DNA from: Candidozyma auris
Taxonomy: Eukaryota > Ascomycota > Pichiomycetes > Serinales > Metschnikowiaceae
Direction: 5' to 3'
Length of the DNA: 64,000 nt
NCBI RefSeq assembly: GCF_003013715.1
Contig: NC_072813.1
Span: 496,001 to 560,000 of the forward strand
The notes under the pieces were generated by a model. The model did no database searches and was not told where the DNA came from. It saw nothing but the letters and a program-made list of their open reading frames with translations. A program made the translations under genes and the position numbers. This document shows, in pieces, positions 17,087 to 27,442 of the stretch. Positions within the stretch are counted from its first letter, which is position 1. Every line of letters starts with the position of its first letter.

Positions 17087-19240
17087 ATGCTTCTGGGCAG
17101 AGTCATTGTGGCGGGAATTCGACTACTTCGGTACCCGATCCAACGATGCTCAAGTAAGTTCGTGCTTAGTATAGCTCCCTACTCCGTCGGCTCAGAGATA
17201 AAGCTTCGTGATTACCAGGAAACCGCTGTTCATAAAACACTATCTGCCTTAGAGAGAGGTCTCAAGAGACCTGCGATTGTGCTAGCCACTGGTGGTGGTA
17301 AGACGGTTGTGATGTCTCACTTGATTCCGCAGTTAAAAAGCATCAATACTGGAGATAAGGTTCTTGTTTTGGCGCACAAACAAGAGCTTGTCAGACAAGC
17401 AGCCTCTACAATATCAAAGATTATACCAGGTGCAAGACTAGGGATAGATATGCTGACATCAAAGCCAGATATACACGATAAAGATATCGTAGTCGCGTCT
17501 GTTCCCACACTTGTTTACAAGACTCGTCTTGATAGATACAATCCTGCGGACTTTAAAGCTATCATTCTTGATGAATGTCACCATGCAACTGCACACTCTT
17601 GGATGAAGATCCTCAAACACTTTCAGGCACTAGATGAAGGTCTGAAAATATATGTGATCGGATTCACTGCCACTCTAGAACGAGCTGATGGTATAAGTCT
17701 AGGACAAGTATTTCAGGAAATAGTTTTTGAGAGAAACTTGATAACGATGATACGAGCGAGAGAGCTTTGCGATGTGAGGCTTTCCAAAATCAATGTCGAC
17801 ATTGACTGGAGCAAACTTCGAACACATCAGGGAGACTTTGTTCAAAAAGAACTCGCCGAAGTTGTCAATAAAGATGATATCAATGTCACAGTGACAAGGG
17901 GTCTTATGCAACTAAAGAAAAAGCATAACTTGAAGTCGACCTTGGTCTTTTGTGTGGACATTGCTCATTGTAAAACTCTTTGTGGAGTTTTACAACGAAA
18001 TGGTGTCAAAGCACAATATGTCACTGGCAATACTGTGGCCCACGAAAGGAGAGCAATCTTGGAGGATTTCCGTAGAGGGGAAATTGAGGTTCTATGCAAC
18101 GTTCTCGTATTTACTGAAGGGACTGATATTCCGAATATAGACTCTTTGGTTCTTGCTCGTCCTACACAATCCAAGTCACTCTTGATTCAAATGATAGGCC
18201 GTGGTCTTAGGCTACATCAGGATAAAAGTGTTTGTAATGTGATAGATATGGTAGACGCGACTCGACATGGATTCAACACCACAGCAACTCTTCTTGGAAT
18301 AGAAAAAGAACTTCAAGCTAAGGGTATGGCCGAGGATGAGATCACGAGTAGAATGGAAGAACTTCTCGACAACGCTGTGTTGGTTAACGCAGCGGAGAAT
18401 GAACAGAAGAGGTTAGATGAAGAACGACAAGTGTTTGAGGTTCTGCAACGTCTCAAACACCTTGGACTCAAGTTTGAAACCATTGAAGGCTTCGCCGAGC
18501 TTGAGAAGTCTAAAACCGATAAGCTCATGAATTCTCAAGATATCAACCAAGCTCTACGGAACAGTAAGGTCACTTGGGCAAGACTAGGGTACAGCCGGTG
18601 GGGAGTGTCCGTTGGTCGAGAGAACTTTGTTATAAATCGTGAGGAAGATCAGTTTGTCTTATCAGAATTGACATTTGTACCACTTGAGGTGATATTTGCA
18701 AGCAAGTTTAAGTCTGACCGTTTCCGATTGAGACCAATACGAAAGTCCAATAATATTAAGGAGTTGATATTGGCTGCTGAGAACATCTTGTATGGTAAGG
18801 TTTTGAGGTCAGGATTCAAAAGCAGACCCGTCACTACTAAACAAGTCAACTTTATTGTTAGCAAGCTTAAAGCGAAAGCTAAGACCATATACGACAAGAC
18901 TCCAGAAGATATCGCCTCGGAAGTATGCCGATGGCGATTGGGGCGTGCCAGCAACCTTATTCTTGCAGCCAAAATATCTGTGAATAGTCTATGGGTGAAG
19001 TGGGAACTTGCACACATGTTTGGTTACAGTAAGGACACGGAAGGCCGTATTAAAAAAATGGCGAAACAGATTGATAAAGATTCCAAATTATCAGAGAATT
19101 TCATACCAAGAGGGCCTGGGAGCAGAGTCAGAGAGGCGATTCTCGAAGCAGAAAGGGCACTCGGGAGAATTGCAGAGACGAACGCTTGTTCCATTAAAGA
19201 TGGCGATCCCGAGGAACTGAAAAGTGACTCTTCAGGGTAG
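17087..19240 (+). CDS. IRC3: Mitochondrial DExH-box helicase IRC3
   Basis: A 717-residue superfamily 2 helicase. A basic N-terminus (MLLGRVIVAGIRLLRYPIQR) without acidic residues suggests mitochondrial import. Motifs are in order: Q-like LRDYQ (40-44), Walker A ATGGGKT (67-73), VLAHKQE, DECHHA (motif II, 162-167), FTATLERADG (motif III region), FVCVDIAH-type motif IV, FTEGTDIPNIDSLVLARPT (motif V) and QMIGRGLR (motif VI, about 370). A C-terminal accessory region of about 280 residues follows. The match is to Irc3 (689 aa in S. cerevisiae), a double-strand DNA translocase that maintains mitochondrial DNA and remodels branched structures. Bacterial-type RecG/UvrB-like helicases are more distant alternatives. 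The tandem gene GPI8 starts 193 bp downstream. Confidence 0.88.
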   Translation: MLLGRVIVAGIRLLRYPIQRCSSKFVLSIAPYSVGSEIKLRDYQETAVHKTLSALERGLKRPAIVLATGGGKTVVMSHLIPQLKSINTGDKVLVLAHKQELVRQAASTISKIIPGARLGIDMLTSKPDIHDKDIVVASVPTLVYKTRLDRYNPADFKAIILDECHHATAHSWMKILKHFQALDEGLKIYVIGFTATLERADGISLGQVFQEIVFERNLITMIRARELCDVRLSKINVDIDWSKLRTHQGDFVQKELAEVVNKDDINVTVTRGLMQLKKKHNLKSTLVFCVDIAHCKTLCGVLQRNGVKAQYVTGNTVAHERRAILEDFRRGEIEVLCNVLVFTEGTDIPNIDSLVLARPTQSKSLLIQMIGRGLRLHQDKSVCNVIDMVDATRHGFNTTATLLGIEKELQAKGMAEDEITSRMEELLDNAVLVNAAENEQKRLDEERQVFEVLQRLKHLGLKFETIEGFAELEKSKTDKLMNSQDINQALRNSKVTWARLGYSRWGVSVGRENFVINREEDQFVLSELTFVPLEVIFASKFKSDRFRLRPIRKSNNIKELILAAENILYGKVLRSGFKSRPVTTKQVNFIVSKLKAKAKTIYDKTPEDIASEVCRWRLGRASNLILAAKISVNSLWVKWELAHMFGYSKDTEGRIKKMAKQIDKDSKLSENFIPRGPGSRVREAILEAERALGRIAETNACSIKDGDPEELKSDSSG

Positions 19241-19433
19241 CATTTACGAGTTATATTGACCAAAGAAAGACTACTTTATTCGTAGAAATTGACGCATAGT
19301 AGGCTCACACTGGTTTCATTGTAATTAGTAGCTTTGGTCAGTGCGCGTAGAACACCTTTAGTGCGCTCGCTGTTGCGAGTCCGTGTTCAAATCAGAATCA
19401 TCAACAACTCTTATCAAGGGAGCGTCAAAAGCC

Positions 19434-20600
19434 ATGAGGATATTACAGGTTTGCCACATCATCATAGCGGCATTACTTTCTACAGCATGGGCGTCTGATA
19501 GCTCAGATGGCTCTCAAATTGTCACTGTCGATGATGCTGCAAAAATAATACATACCACAACCTCAACACATACCAATAATTGGGCCGTGCTTGTCTCCAC
19601 ATCAAGGTTTTGGTTCAACTATAGGCATATGGCTAATACCTTGAGCTTATATAGAACAGTTAAGAGAATGGGGATACCCGACTCCCAAATTATTTTGATG
19701 TTAGCTGACGACATTGCATGCAATCCAAGAAACGCTTTCCCTGGCACTGTATTCAACAACATGGACCAGGCTATCGACCTATATGGAGACGACGTTGAAG
19801 TCGATTATAGAGGCTACGAGGTGACTGTGGAAAACTTTATACGGTTGCTTACCGATAGGTGGGACGAGAACCACCCTAGAAGCAAAAGGCTTCTCACAGA
19901 CGAGAATTCGAACATTTTTATTTACCTAACCGGACACGGCGGAAATGAGTTTCTTAAGTTCCAAGACGCAGAGGAGATTGGGTCCTGGGATCTTGCGCAC
20001 GCCTTTCAGCAGATGTACTCGAAGAAACGTTACAACGAGATCTTCTTCATGATCGACACTTGCCAGGCAAACACAATGTATGAGAAGATCTACTCACCCA
20101 ATGTGTTGGCAGTTGGATCGTCACGAATCGACGAGTCTTCGTACTCTCACCACTCTGACTTGGACGTGGGTGTCGCCGTCATCGATAGATTCACATACTA
20201 CACTCTTGACTTTTTAGAGAAGATTGAGAAGAACTCCAATGTCACGATGGACAAACTCTTTGCTGAGTACACCTTTGAAAATGTTCACTCAAATCCAGGC
20301 ATACGAACAGATCTCTTCCCCAGAGCGTTGAACGAGGTGCTTCTCACTGACTTCTTCGGCAATGTGCAAGACGTCATTTTGGATGACGTAGAGCAGGGTA
20401 TTCTTGATTATAACCGCAGTATTCCCATCACTTCGAGTTCAAAGGATGACTCAAGCGACTCTCAGGTTATAGAGGCAAGCTTTAGTGATGAGGACTATCA
20501 TACTAAACAGTTACACCACGTCTCACAGAGGGAGGCCAAAGTCATCACCGCTGTGTCTATAGTAGCCCTTTGTCTACTATGGACGTTTGCCAAACCCTAA
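19434..20600 (+). CDS. GPI8: GPI transamidase catalytic subunit GPI8
   Basis: The first ATG is at 19434; the upstream frame starts only with GTG. The 388-residue protein opens with a signal peptide (MRILQVCHIIIAALLSTAWA), continues with a C13-family caspase-like domain (NNWAVLVSTSRFWFNYRH at about 50; MGIPDSQIILMLADD) and ends with a membrane span (about 368-386). The catalytic dyad is visible as His168 in TGHGG and Cys210 in DTCQA, the expected spacing for Gpi8. The enzyme cleaves the C-terminal GPI signal of precursors in the ER lumen and transfers the GPI anchor. I find no CTG codon in this whole frame although Leu is frequent, which supports a CUG-Ser genetic code. Confidence 0.96.
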   Translation: MRILQVCHIIIAALLSTAWASDSSDGSQIVTVDDAAKIIHTTTSTHTNNWAVLVSTSRFWFNYRHMANTLSLYRTVKRMGIPDSQIILMLADDIACNPRNAFPGTVFNNMDQAIDLYGDDVEVDYRGYEVTVENFIRLLTDRWDENHPRSKRLLTDENSNIFIYLTGHGGNEFLKFQDAEEIGSWDLAHAFQQMYSKKRYNEIFFMIDTCQANTMYEKIYSPNVLAVGSSRIDESSYSHHSDLDVGVAVIDRFTYYTLDFLEKIEKNSNVTMDKLFAEYTFENVHSNPGIRTDLFPRALNEVLLTDFFGNVQDVILDDVEQGILDYNRSIPITSSSKDDSSDSQVIEASFSDEDYHTKQLHHVSQREAKVITAVSIVALCLLWTFAKP

Positions 20601-20777
20601 TTTATAGCATGAATATATCATTTACAGTGAACATATAGAGTTCGTGCGGAATTGAGGGTGTACCCCGAGACTCTATTTAGATCCATCTTTTGTTGATGTC
20701 GCGCTTTCTATACGCACCTCTTTGTTTTTATTACATTTATACTAGAGCTTTTCAAGAGATCATCATCTCCTATAAAA

Positions 20778-23700
20778 ATGGGCTACCTTGGCTCCACCTT
20801 TTTTAGCCTAGCTGTCTCCAATGAGCCTAATAACATAAAGCTTGATGCAGTATTGGAATTGAAGACTCATGTTAAGAAGGAGAACGTTGATCTCAGCCAA
20901 GTCCAAGCATACTTCGAGGCCATATCAATCTTGATGGACCTGAGGGATCAAACACTCCAAAGCACCACATTCAGCTTGTTATGTCATTTGGTAAAACGTG
21001 TCAGCATTCAAGACTCGAAGAGTACTGTACTCCAAGACCACGGCTTTTTGATTCTACCCATAATCATATCAAGAATCGCAGACGCAAGGGCATCTGTCAA
21101 GATTTCCGCTAGAAGAGCCTTGGAAGCTTACTGGCTAACTGCCCCGCTGAAAGTTGAGCAGGCGCTCATAGAACTGGGAATGAAAAGCAATTCGGCTCTT
21201 TTGACAAATGAATGCGTGGTATGGCTAAATACGGTACTCACAGAGGTCAACCGTCATTTCAGCCTAAACCCTTTTATGAGCACTCTTGCCGAAATCCTTG
21301 TCCAGCACGAGCAAAATGCATTACTTGTTGAGAACATCAAGATACTATTTGCCAACTACTATGACTTAAAGCAAAACAGACTCCATAAATTTGAGCTACA
21401 AAAAATTCTAGAGTTTCATGGAGTGCCAGCAGCAATACGAACGTCCATAATGGGTACCAATCAGGTACTCAAATCTCGTGAAAAGCTGGCAATGTCTCAT
21501 GAGGTATCAGGTAATAATGTCCTGGCATCCAGACTCGAAAAGCCCAAGAATACTGACACGGCCACCATACCACTGGAATCCATCAAGCTTGGCAAGGACG
21601 AGACGACACCGCTGAATTCACCAGTTGACGACATAATTGCTGGCTTACAAAATTACAATCTTGAGAAGAAAATTCAACCATCAACATGCCAAGATAAAGA
21701 TGCGCTCTACACTCAATTAGCCGGCATGATTCCGACTTTTGAGGGTAAAGAAACTGAAAGCAATTGGATAAAAAGAGAAGCACATATCACATCTCTTCGA
21801 TCAATTGTTAGAGGAAACGCACATATTGATTTCCCGGATGACCTTGCTCATGGATTAAAAGACATTGCCGAAGGTATCTGCAAAGGTCTTTTATCCTTGC
21901 GAACTACTTTGAGCGTAAGCGCATGCCAGTTGGTAAAAGAAACTGCCATCCTTCTAAAGGATCATTTTGACCCTCTCGTCGATCTGTTTGCTCCTACTTT
22001 GATAAAGCTCAATTCTGCAACAAAACACATGACTTCTTCAAATGCACACATCGCAATGTGTGCGATAATGATTAATTGTACCTACAGCTCAAAGTTGCTC
22101 CACAAGATTCAAACGGCATCATCAGAAAAAGGGAGCAACTCGAGATCTCATAGCAGCATTTGGATTAAAATTTTCATAAGCCGCTCTAGCAACAGCGGCA
22201 AGTTGCCACATACTGAAGTCATCGAACGTGTGCTTGGTCGCTTGCTTTCAGACTCAATCTCCACTGTTAGGCAGAATGCTAAGGAGGCGTTTTGGTGCTT
22301 ACAAGCAACTTGCCCGGAATCAGCGGAGAGGCTACTCACGCGCTTGGATGCCAATGTAGTCAAAAGCTTGGAGCGGTCGAATCCTGCGAAAATCAGTAAA
22401 TTGAGACCTGACATTGCTCAAACGAAGCCAGTTCGTTCTTCCATCAAGGATTCTATCATTGCAAAGAACAGAGAATTTAATTCGAGAAGAGCCGGATCAA
22501 GACTGAATTCTCGCAATGCTATTCAACGAAGCAACGAGATTGAGCAAAAAAGAGGGCAATATCGTGTTCAATCAGATCCTCCATCAAGTGATAGAAGGTA
22601 CGGCAAGGCACTTCCGAAGTCACTTGAAACTAAACAGTTCTCAGGGTTAACGAAGCATCGTAGTTTGATGGACTTGTCGGTGAGGCCTAATGCTGATTTG
22701 CCGAAGTTGAGACCTGTGTCATCGACTACATTTTCCACTGTTCATTCTGCAAACAGGCCCTCGACAAGCATCACACCAAATATCAAAACTGACCCAATAT
22801 TCCAGTTTTTGGCATCTTCTAATGAGGCTACAATCAGTGAAGGTGTGAATTTATTGCGATATGCTATACTTGTTGAAGAGAGGTTTCCTGATGATATCAA
22901 GTTTTACTTGAGAAAAGTTTCTTTTACACATCCTGAATGCCTTCGGCCATTATTAGATCAGCCAGATGTACTTGCCAAAGCGAGATTCATCATGGCCCCG
23001 GAGGACATATTAAGAGTCTGCTTCATTATCTTCCCTGATTCCGAGGAGGCATACAGAAACATATCAACTTCGGGCGCTTCCGACTTATACCAGTCGGTAG
23101 GTACAATTCTCTCTTACATTGCCAACTTTGACTCAATTGTTGGAGAGAAACTCTTGGCGATGCAAACAATCAAGTTCAAAAATCGAATCTTAGAACTGGC
23201 AGTTCAATTTCTATTACATTGCATGCTGATCGTCCAGGTTGACGAGAGCAGCTTCCCTCTACTTGTTAAACCGTTGTTTGATTTGGTTGCGATCTATCAC
23301 TCTTTGCCAACATATAATGCTTTCAAAACGTTAATATTGCGTCTTTTCGAAACAAATAAGTCAGCATTCCAAGAAAATCTTCCAAATCTCTCCGAAAGTA
23401 GCAGAAGAGAGCTCGAGAACATTGTTGGTATAAATCAACAGTGTGGGTCGGACACCATGTCCAGCAACTCAGATGACACCAATGATGTTAAGAATGTACC
23501 CAAAGGTGACCTCGGCCATGTCAACAAGTTACATGCCGACAACAGCATGTCAGACTCAAATGCATCACAACATGAAAGCAATAAGGCTGACCAACTCGAC
23601 AATGAAGGGGAGCTTAAGAACTCAAGTGCACAGTCTGAGAGAGATTTAGAGGATGTGAACGGAGGAAACGAATCTTTGCACGATACCAATGGTGCTAGAA

Positions 23701-25262
23701 GTGATTCTAGCAATAAAGAATTTAATCTTGTGAAGGAAGGTAGGCGACCTATACCAAGTGCTGACGTTGCAGAGCGAATTAGAGACCCAAGCGTTGAAGC
23801 TAACAATGCAGCCTGTTATGATTTTGATGCTAATCAAGGTGAAAATGCACTTGATGCTGTCGAACCATATACACCAAGTTTTAATCAGGAGAAAACTCCT
23901 GGATCCGAGATTGGAACTGGAGAGTGTGCAGCACAAGTATTGGCCATCAAAGATGTAAATGAACATGGAAACATTTCCTCCAGCTTTGATAACAACAGTC
24001 CAGAATTCGTTGCAGTAGCTGGAAATTCTATGGATGAATCGGGCTCGAATATTCCAAAAGACAAACCAAAGAAATTACCAGAACTTAATTCACCGCAAAA
24101 GGAAGTATCGCATGGGCGAGCAAGATCTGTCACGCCAGAAATCGGAAATGTTGATTTGAAACTGATCAAGGTGATTCATAGCGAAAGACACGCTGGCCAA
24201 ATGAATGTATTTGCTACGAATTCTAATACCCCTATGAGAAACGAATTCTTCAACAAGCTAAATTCTGATCCATCTGTGGAGCTTGTCAATGATTTCGCTC
24301 AGGTAAAAATCACAAATCGATTGAACCTGATCCAATCATTTCTTGACAAAGTGGACCCCTTGAGTAAAATCTCCAGTAAAGCAAGACCGATCTCAATATT
24401 TGAAGATACGAAAGCCAGTGGCTCCCCTCAAAAAGTCAAGGATTACAGCTATACGGAATTGAACTGGTTCAATTTCCTGGTAGCTAGACTTGCACTTGAT
24501 GGTGAGACAGAAAGATTTGATGATTACAACATCGTGGAATTCAACGATCTTTGCAAAAAGCTCCAAAGCTCCATTACAGGTAAAGAATTTGTCTGCTTGC
24601 TAAGGTACCTACAAAATGAGCAGAGCATGGAATTCGATCTGTACTTCGTTCAGGAGGGTCTTTACAGAATAGAAGATGCACTTCATATGCATTTGTGGCT
24701 GAATCAGGTGAAGGATAAACTCAGTGGTTTGATTATTCTTAAACAGCTTCTTATAAATCGCGACAATGTTAATTTTGGGAAAACCTGGAAAACCCTTGTT
24801 CACCTCAGTGATGAGGAAAACCATGAAGTTGACGTTGCGATTAGCGAGACTTTTGATGAGACGCTTTGTGGTATGTTCGCAAGTAGCGACATGATTCAAT
24901 GCATAATCAAAACCATCACCGAGCAAAAAACAAATCTAAGCGATCATGCTTTAAATTTTGTCTTTCATTCGTTACTCAAGCTAGTTGCACAGAAGACAAT
25001 GGTTCTAAGTATTACAGATGAACTTTTACGTCAGCTACACGAAATTCTTAAATGCTATCTTACTCACAGAAAAGTTGAAATCCGAAAGAATGTCGTCCAA
25101 ACTTACGGAAAACTAGTACGGGCAGCGCGAGTGAGCGAACTAACCGACAATAACTATAATAATAGACAGCCCTCTACGACGAAAGAGGCATGTTTTGTTG
25201 AGGAGCTCTTGGACAGCATGACTAGGCCGCAGAGGAAGATGGTCGAATACTACAGCCATTAA
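20778..25262 (+). CDS. STU1: CLASP-family microtubule-associated protein STU1
   Basis: A 1494-residue intact frame. The N-terminal ~230 residues form a CLASP/TOG-like helical-repeat domain. A second TOG-like block (about 300-545) matches the CLASP N-terminal domain (THITSLRSIVRGNAHIDFP, VSACQLVKETAILLKDHFDP, VRQNAKEAFWCLQATCPESA). A Ser/Arg-rich basic linker (about 550-680) would bind microtubules, and a helical C-terminal half follows. Stu1 (1513 aa in S. cerevisiae) rescues microtubules and works at kinetochores and the spindle midzone. The middle region (about 885-1150) is Asn/Ser/Asp-rich and low complexity. The gene is convergent with STE12, with only 81 bp between stops. The promoter gap to GPI8 is 177 bp. 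Confidence 0.9.
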   Translation: MGYLGSTFFSLAVSNEPNNIKLDAVLELKTHVKKENVDLSQVQAYFEAISILMDLRDQTLQSTTFSLLCHLVKRVSIQDSKSTVLQDHGFLILPIIISRIADARASVKISARRALEAYWLTAPLKVEQALIELGMKSNSALLTNECVVWLNTVLTEVNRHFSLNPFMSTLAEILVQHEQNALLVENIKILFANYYDLKQNRLHKFELQKILEFHGVPAAIRTSIMGTNQVLKSREKLAMSHEVSGNNVLASRLEKPKNTDTATIPLESIKLGKDETTPLNSPVDDIIAGLQNYNLEKKIQPSTCQDKDALYTQLAGMIPTFEGKETESNWIKREAHITSLRSIVRGNAHIDFPDDLAHGLKDIAEGICKGLLSLRTTLSVSACQLVKETAILLKDHFDPLVDLFAPTLIKLNSATKHMTSSNAHIAMCAIMINCTYSSKLLHKIQTASSEKGSNSRSHSSIWIKIFISRSSNSGKLPHTEVIERVLGRLLSDSISTVRQNAKEAFWCLQATCPESAERLLTRLDANVVKSLERSNPAKISKLRPDIAQTKPVRSSIKDSIIAKNREFNSRRAGSRLNSRNAIQRSNEIEQKRGQYRVQSDPPSSDRRYGKALPKSLETKQFSGLTKHRSLMDLSVRPNADLPKLRPVSSTTFSTVHSANRPSTSITPNIKTDPIFQFLASSNEATISEGVNLLRYAILVEERFPDDIKFYLRKVSFTHPECLRPLLDQPDVLAKARFIMAPEDILRVCFIIFPDSEEAYRNISTSGASDLYQSVGTILSYIANFDSIVGEKLLAMQTIKFKNRILELAVQFLLHCMLIVQVDESSFPLLVKPLFDLVAIYHSLPTYNAFKTLILRLFETNKSAFQENLPNLSESSRRELENIVGINQQCGSDTMSSNSDDTNDVKNVPKGDLGHVNKLHADNSMSDSNASQHESNKADQLDNEGELKNSSAQSERDLEDVNGGNESLHDTNGARSDSSNKEFNLVKEGRRPIPSADVAERIRDPSVEANNAACYDFDANQGENALDAVEPYTPSFNQEKTPGSEIGTGECAAQVLAIKDVNEHGNISSSFDNNSPEFVAVAGNSMDESGSNIPKDKPKKLPELNSPQKEVSHGRARSVTPEIGNVDLKLIKVIHSERHAGQMNVFATNSNTPMRNEFFNKLNSDPSVELVNDFAQVKITNRLNLIQSFLDKVDPLSKISSKARPISIFEDTKASGSPQKVKDYSYTELNWFNFLVARLALDGETERFDDYNIVEFNDLCKKLQSSITGKEFVCLLRYLQNEQSMEFDLYFVQEGLYRIEDALHMHLWLNQVKDKLSGLIILKQLLINRDNVNFGKTWKTLVHLSDEENHEVDVAISETFDETLCGMFASSDMIQCIIKTITEQKTNLSDHALNFVFHSLLKLVAQKTMVLSITDELLRQLHEILKCYLTHRKVEIRKNVVQTYGKLVRAARVSELTDNNYNNRQPSTTKEACFVEELLDSMTRPQRKMVEYYSH

Positions 25263-25343
25263 TTTTTATCGCTTTAAATTGGATGACGGAGCCAGCCTAG
25301 CCATAAACAACATACATGTATTCTCAGTAGTGCCGACAGTAAG

Positions 25344-26894
25344 TCAAAATTCTCTTACCTTGTCAGATTTTTGAAGTTGAACGTGATCGTCATTTTGTAC
25401 GTTTGCGCTGGACTCAGGAGTTGGCATCAAATTGTCTGAGCTATTACGGGTAGCCAGATTACAATTTGTACGAGTCTGAGCTTTCGCCTCGTTATCGATT
25501 GAACCTTTTTGAGAGCCAACACGACGCATCTTGGTACCTTTTGACGGCTGTAGCTGTTGACGCTTGCGCATCATATTATGGCTTATCTCTCTTTGTCGTA
25601 GAGAAGGTCGAGCATCATATATCAGATAATCAGGCTCGTAAAATGCGGCACGATACGGGCTGTAATCGTCGAACACTGGCGCTACAGCAGGATAACCAGT
25701 AGGAGGACCTGCGAACCACATATCCTCCGGATAATATGATTGAAGCATTTGCAGATCGTGAACATAACCGTATCCTGGCTCGTAATATGGTGCTATCAAA
25801 TTCAGTGGCTGCAGCAGAAATGTAGCCATCGGAGGAAATTGACCTCTGGTTCCCGAAGGTATATTTGTCGGGTACTGGGGTTGAATTTGAGGATGCCCAA
25901 TTGTTACCTGGCCCTCGTCACCATGAACTGAACGGGGGAACATTGATTGTGATACAGAAAACGGCTGTTTAGATGGCTGGGTCTGTTCAATAAGATAATC
26001 CTCCGTAGATGCAATGTTAAATGTTTCAGGTGTTTGCGTTACAAATGAAGCATCAATGCTGTCAAAGTCGCTGTCAAGGCCATTGATATATGAGCCCGAG
26101 TGGTGGGGTCCGTTCAAAGAGATGTAGTCCCGGGGTCCTCTTGGGCCTTGCTCTATGAAGTCTAAAGGAAAGTCGTCATCGTCATCATCGTCATTAGCAT
26201 CATTTGCTTCAATATGATTATCGTCTCCATAACCAGGTACTCTCTGATGACATGTGTACTCTGGCGAATCAGAAGAATCGTCCTTGACTGGCTCTTGTTG
26301 ATTGTACTTCGAGAGACTTAGGTGAGCAGTGAGCTGCTCGTACAACGACTGGCTCTTGTCTTCAACATACTGAAATGATAAAGCGGGCTCTCTGGTTGCC
26401 TTAGATGAAGGTGTCTGTCCGAGCCTTTCTCTCTTCAAATCTCTATCTAGGGCATCTGCCATTAGCTTGTCATGGGGAACATTGAACCAATAAAACACTT
26501 TTTGCTTTTTCTGCGTTCTAAGACATGCATTCTTATACAAAAAATTCAAGAAGGGAGATTTTGGACCCTCAAGCACGGCATCTGTTCCAGTCTTGAGGTT
26601 ACGCAAGTCTGAGAAGATACCTTCCTCGAACTTTTTGCGGTCAATGATGGTTCTTCCAAATTTTTCGAACTTGTACAATATACAACGAACAATGTCTGTG
26701 CCTGTGATAAAGTAAAGATTATTCCAGAAAACGCAAGACACGAAGCCCTCATCGTTATCCAAGTAGTAACGTCTGATCACTTGGTTCTCCTGCCAATTGG
26801 CGGGAGCAGTGACCAAAAAAAACTTCAAGTCCTCGATCAACCTCAAGGCCTCCTTGACCTCCTCCGAAACAGACGGCGCGGCTTCCTTCAGCAT
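25344..26894 (-). CDS. STE12: STE12-family transcription factor (CPH1-like)
   Basis: A 516-residue protein whose N-terminal ~170 residues are the STE homeodomain-like DNA-binding domain: NQVIRRYYLDNDEGFVSCVF, NNLYFITGTDIVRCI, FEEGIFSDLRNLKTGTDAVL, KNACLRTQKKQKVFYWFNVP and HDKLMADALDRDLKRERLGQ. Ste12 binds TGAAACA pheromone-response elements downstream of the mating and filamentation MAP kinases; C. albicans Cph1 is the filamentation regulator. The remainder is Asp, Pro, Tyr and Gln-rich with an acidic D-run near 235. No C2H2 zinc fingers are present, unlike filamentous-fungal Ste12, so it is the hemiascomycete type. Three TGAAACA sites lie upstream (separate entries). It is convergent with STU1. 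Confidence 0.93.
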   Translation of the reverse strand: MLKEAAPSVSEEVKEALRLIEDLKFFLVTAPANWQENQVIRRYYLDNDEGFVSCVFWNNLYFITGTDIVRCILYKFEKFGRTIIDRKKFEEGIFSDLRNLKTGTDAVLEGPKSPFLNFLYKNACLRTQKKQKVFYWFNVPHDKLMADALDRDLKRERLGQTPSSKATREPALSFQYVEDKSQSLYEQLTAHLSLSKYNQQEPVKDDSSDSPEYTCHQRVPGYGDDNHIEANDANDDDDDDDFPLDFIEQGPRGPRDYISLNGPHHSGSYINGLDSDFDSIDASFVTQTPETFNIASTEDYLIEQTQPSKQPFSVSQSMFPRSVHGDEGQVTIGHPQIQPQYPTNIPSGTRGQFPPMATFLLQPLNLIAPYYEPGYGYVHDLQMLQSYYPEDMWFAGPPTGYPAVAPVFDDYSPYRAAFYEPDYLIYDARPSLRQREISHNMMRKRQQLQPSKGTKMRRVGSQKGSIDNEAKAQTRTNCNLATRNSSDNLMPTPESSANVQNDDHVQLQKSDKVREF

Positions 26895-27122
26895 GGTATG
26901 TGCTTCCTCTGTTGAAGTGAACTTGTAAATTGATATGTGAAACGAACGTGGAGAATGATGTAAGTGTAGCCGGTGTTTGAAAGAGCGTTGGAGGATTGCA
27001 AAATCTGCTTGTCACAGGTGGGAAACGACAGTGTTTGAGGATTGTCAGGAAAAAAAAAATGGGTAAACTAATGCAATGGGTGAAAAGCCAGGGAATTATA
27101 TAAAAGCGTCTGTAACTAAGCG

Positions 27123-27149
27123 TGTTTCAGATCCTACCAACCTGAAACA
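27123..27149. promoter_or_regulatory. Inverted pair of pheromone-response elements upstream of STE12
   Basis: TGTTTCA (27123-27129, the complement of TGAAACA) and TGAAACA (27143-27149) form an inverted pair with a 13-bp spacer, 229-255 bp upstream of the STE12 ATG. TGAAACA is the binding site of Ste12 itself, so autoregulation is implied. Confidence 0.65.
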
Positions 27150-27435
27150 GGGACAGTGCGAATCTAGACCAGTTCCCGTTTGGTCCCTCGAACTGTCGCT
27201 TGTCTTCCCCAAACAACCTGTAGATAACTCCGATAATTCAGGAAGCGAGAAGCTGTGTAGCGAATGCAAAAAAATACTCTTCTATAGCCTTTTACTCATA
27301 AATTGGTTGGATTTGGTGAAACTCAATACTTTCTTTTGATCGCATTATTGCGCCTTCATCTTTCTATAGTGCTTGACCCCACGGGCACAAACAAGCATCG
27401 AATAATTGTAATGCCTAAATAATATCTAAGTGCGG

Positions 27436-27442
27436 TGTTTCA
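27436..27442 (-). promoter_or_regulatory. Third TGAAACA element upstream of STE12
   Basis: TGTTTCA on the plus strand, i.e. TGAAACA on the minus strand, 542 bp upstream of the STE12 start. It adds to the inverted pair at 27123-27149. A lone heptamer is weak evidence; its value lies in the cluster. Confidence 0.4.

Noticed and set aside
19330..19400. tRNA-like B box (GTGTTCAAATC) before GPI8
   Set aside because: No pairing T-arm, anticodon arm or acceptor stem can be built around it.
27280..27310. Possible U5 snRNA loop (GCCTTTTAC)
   Set aside because: The flanks do not pair into the loop-1 stem, and no Sm site or other U5 elements follow in the right place.
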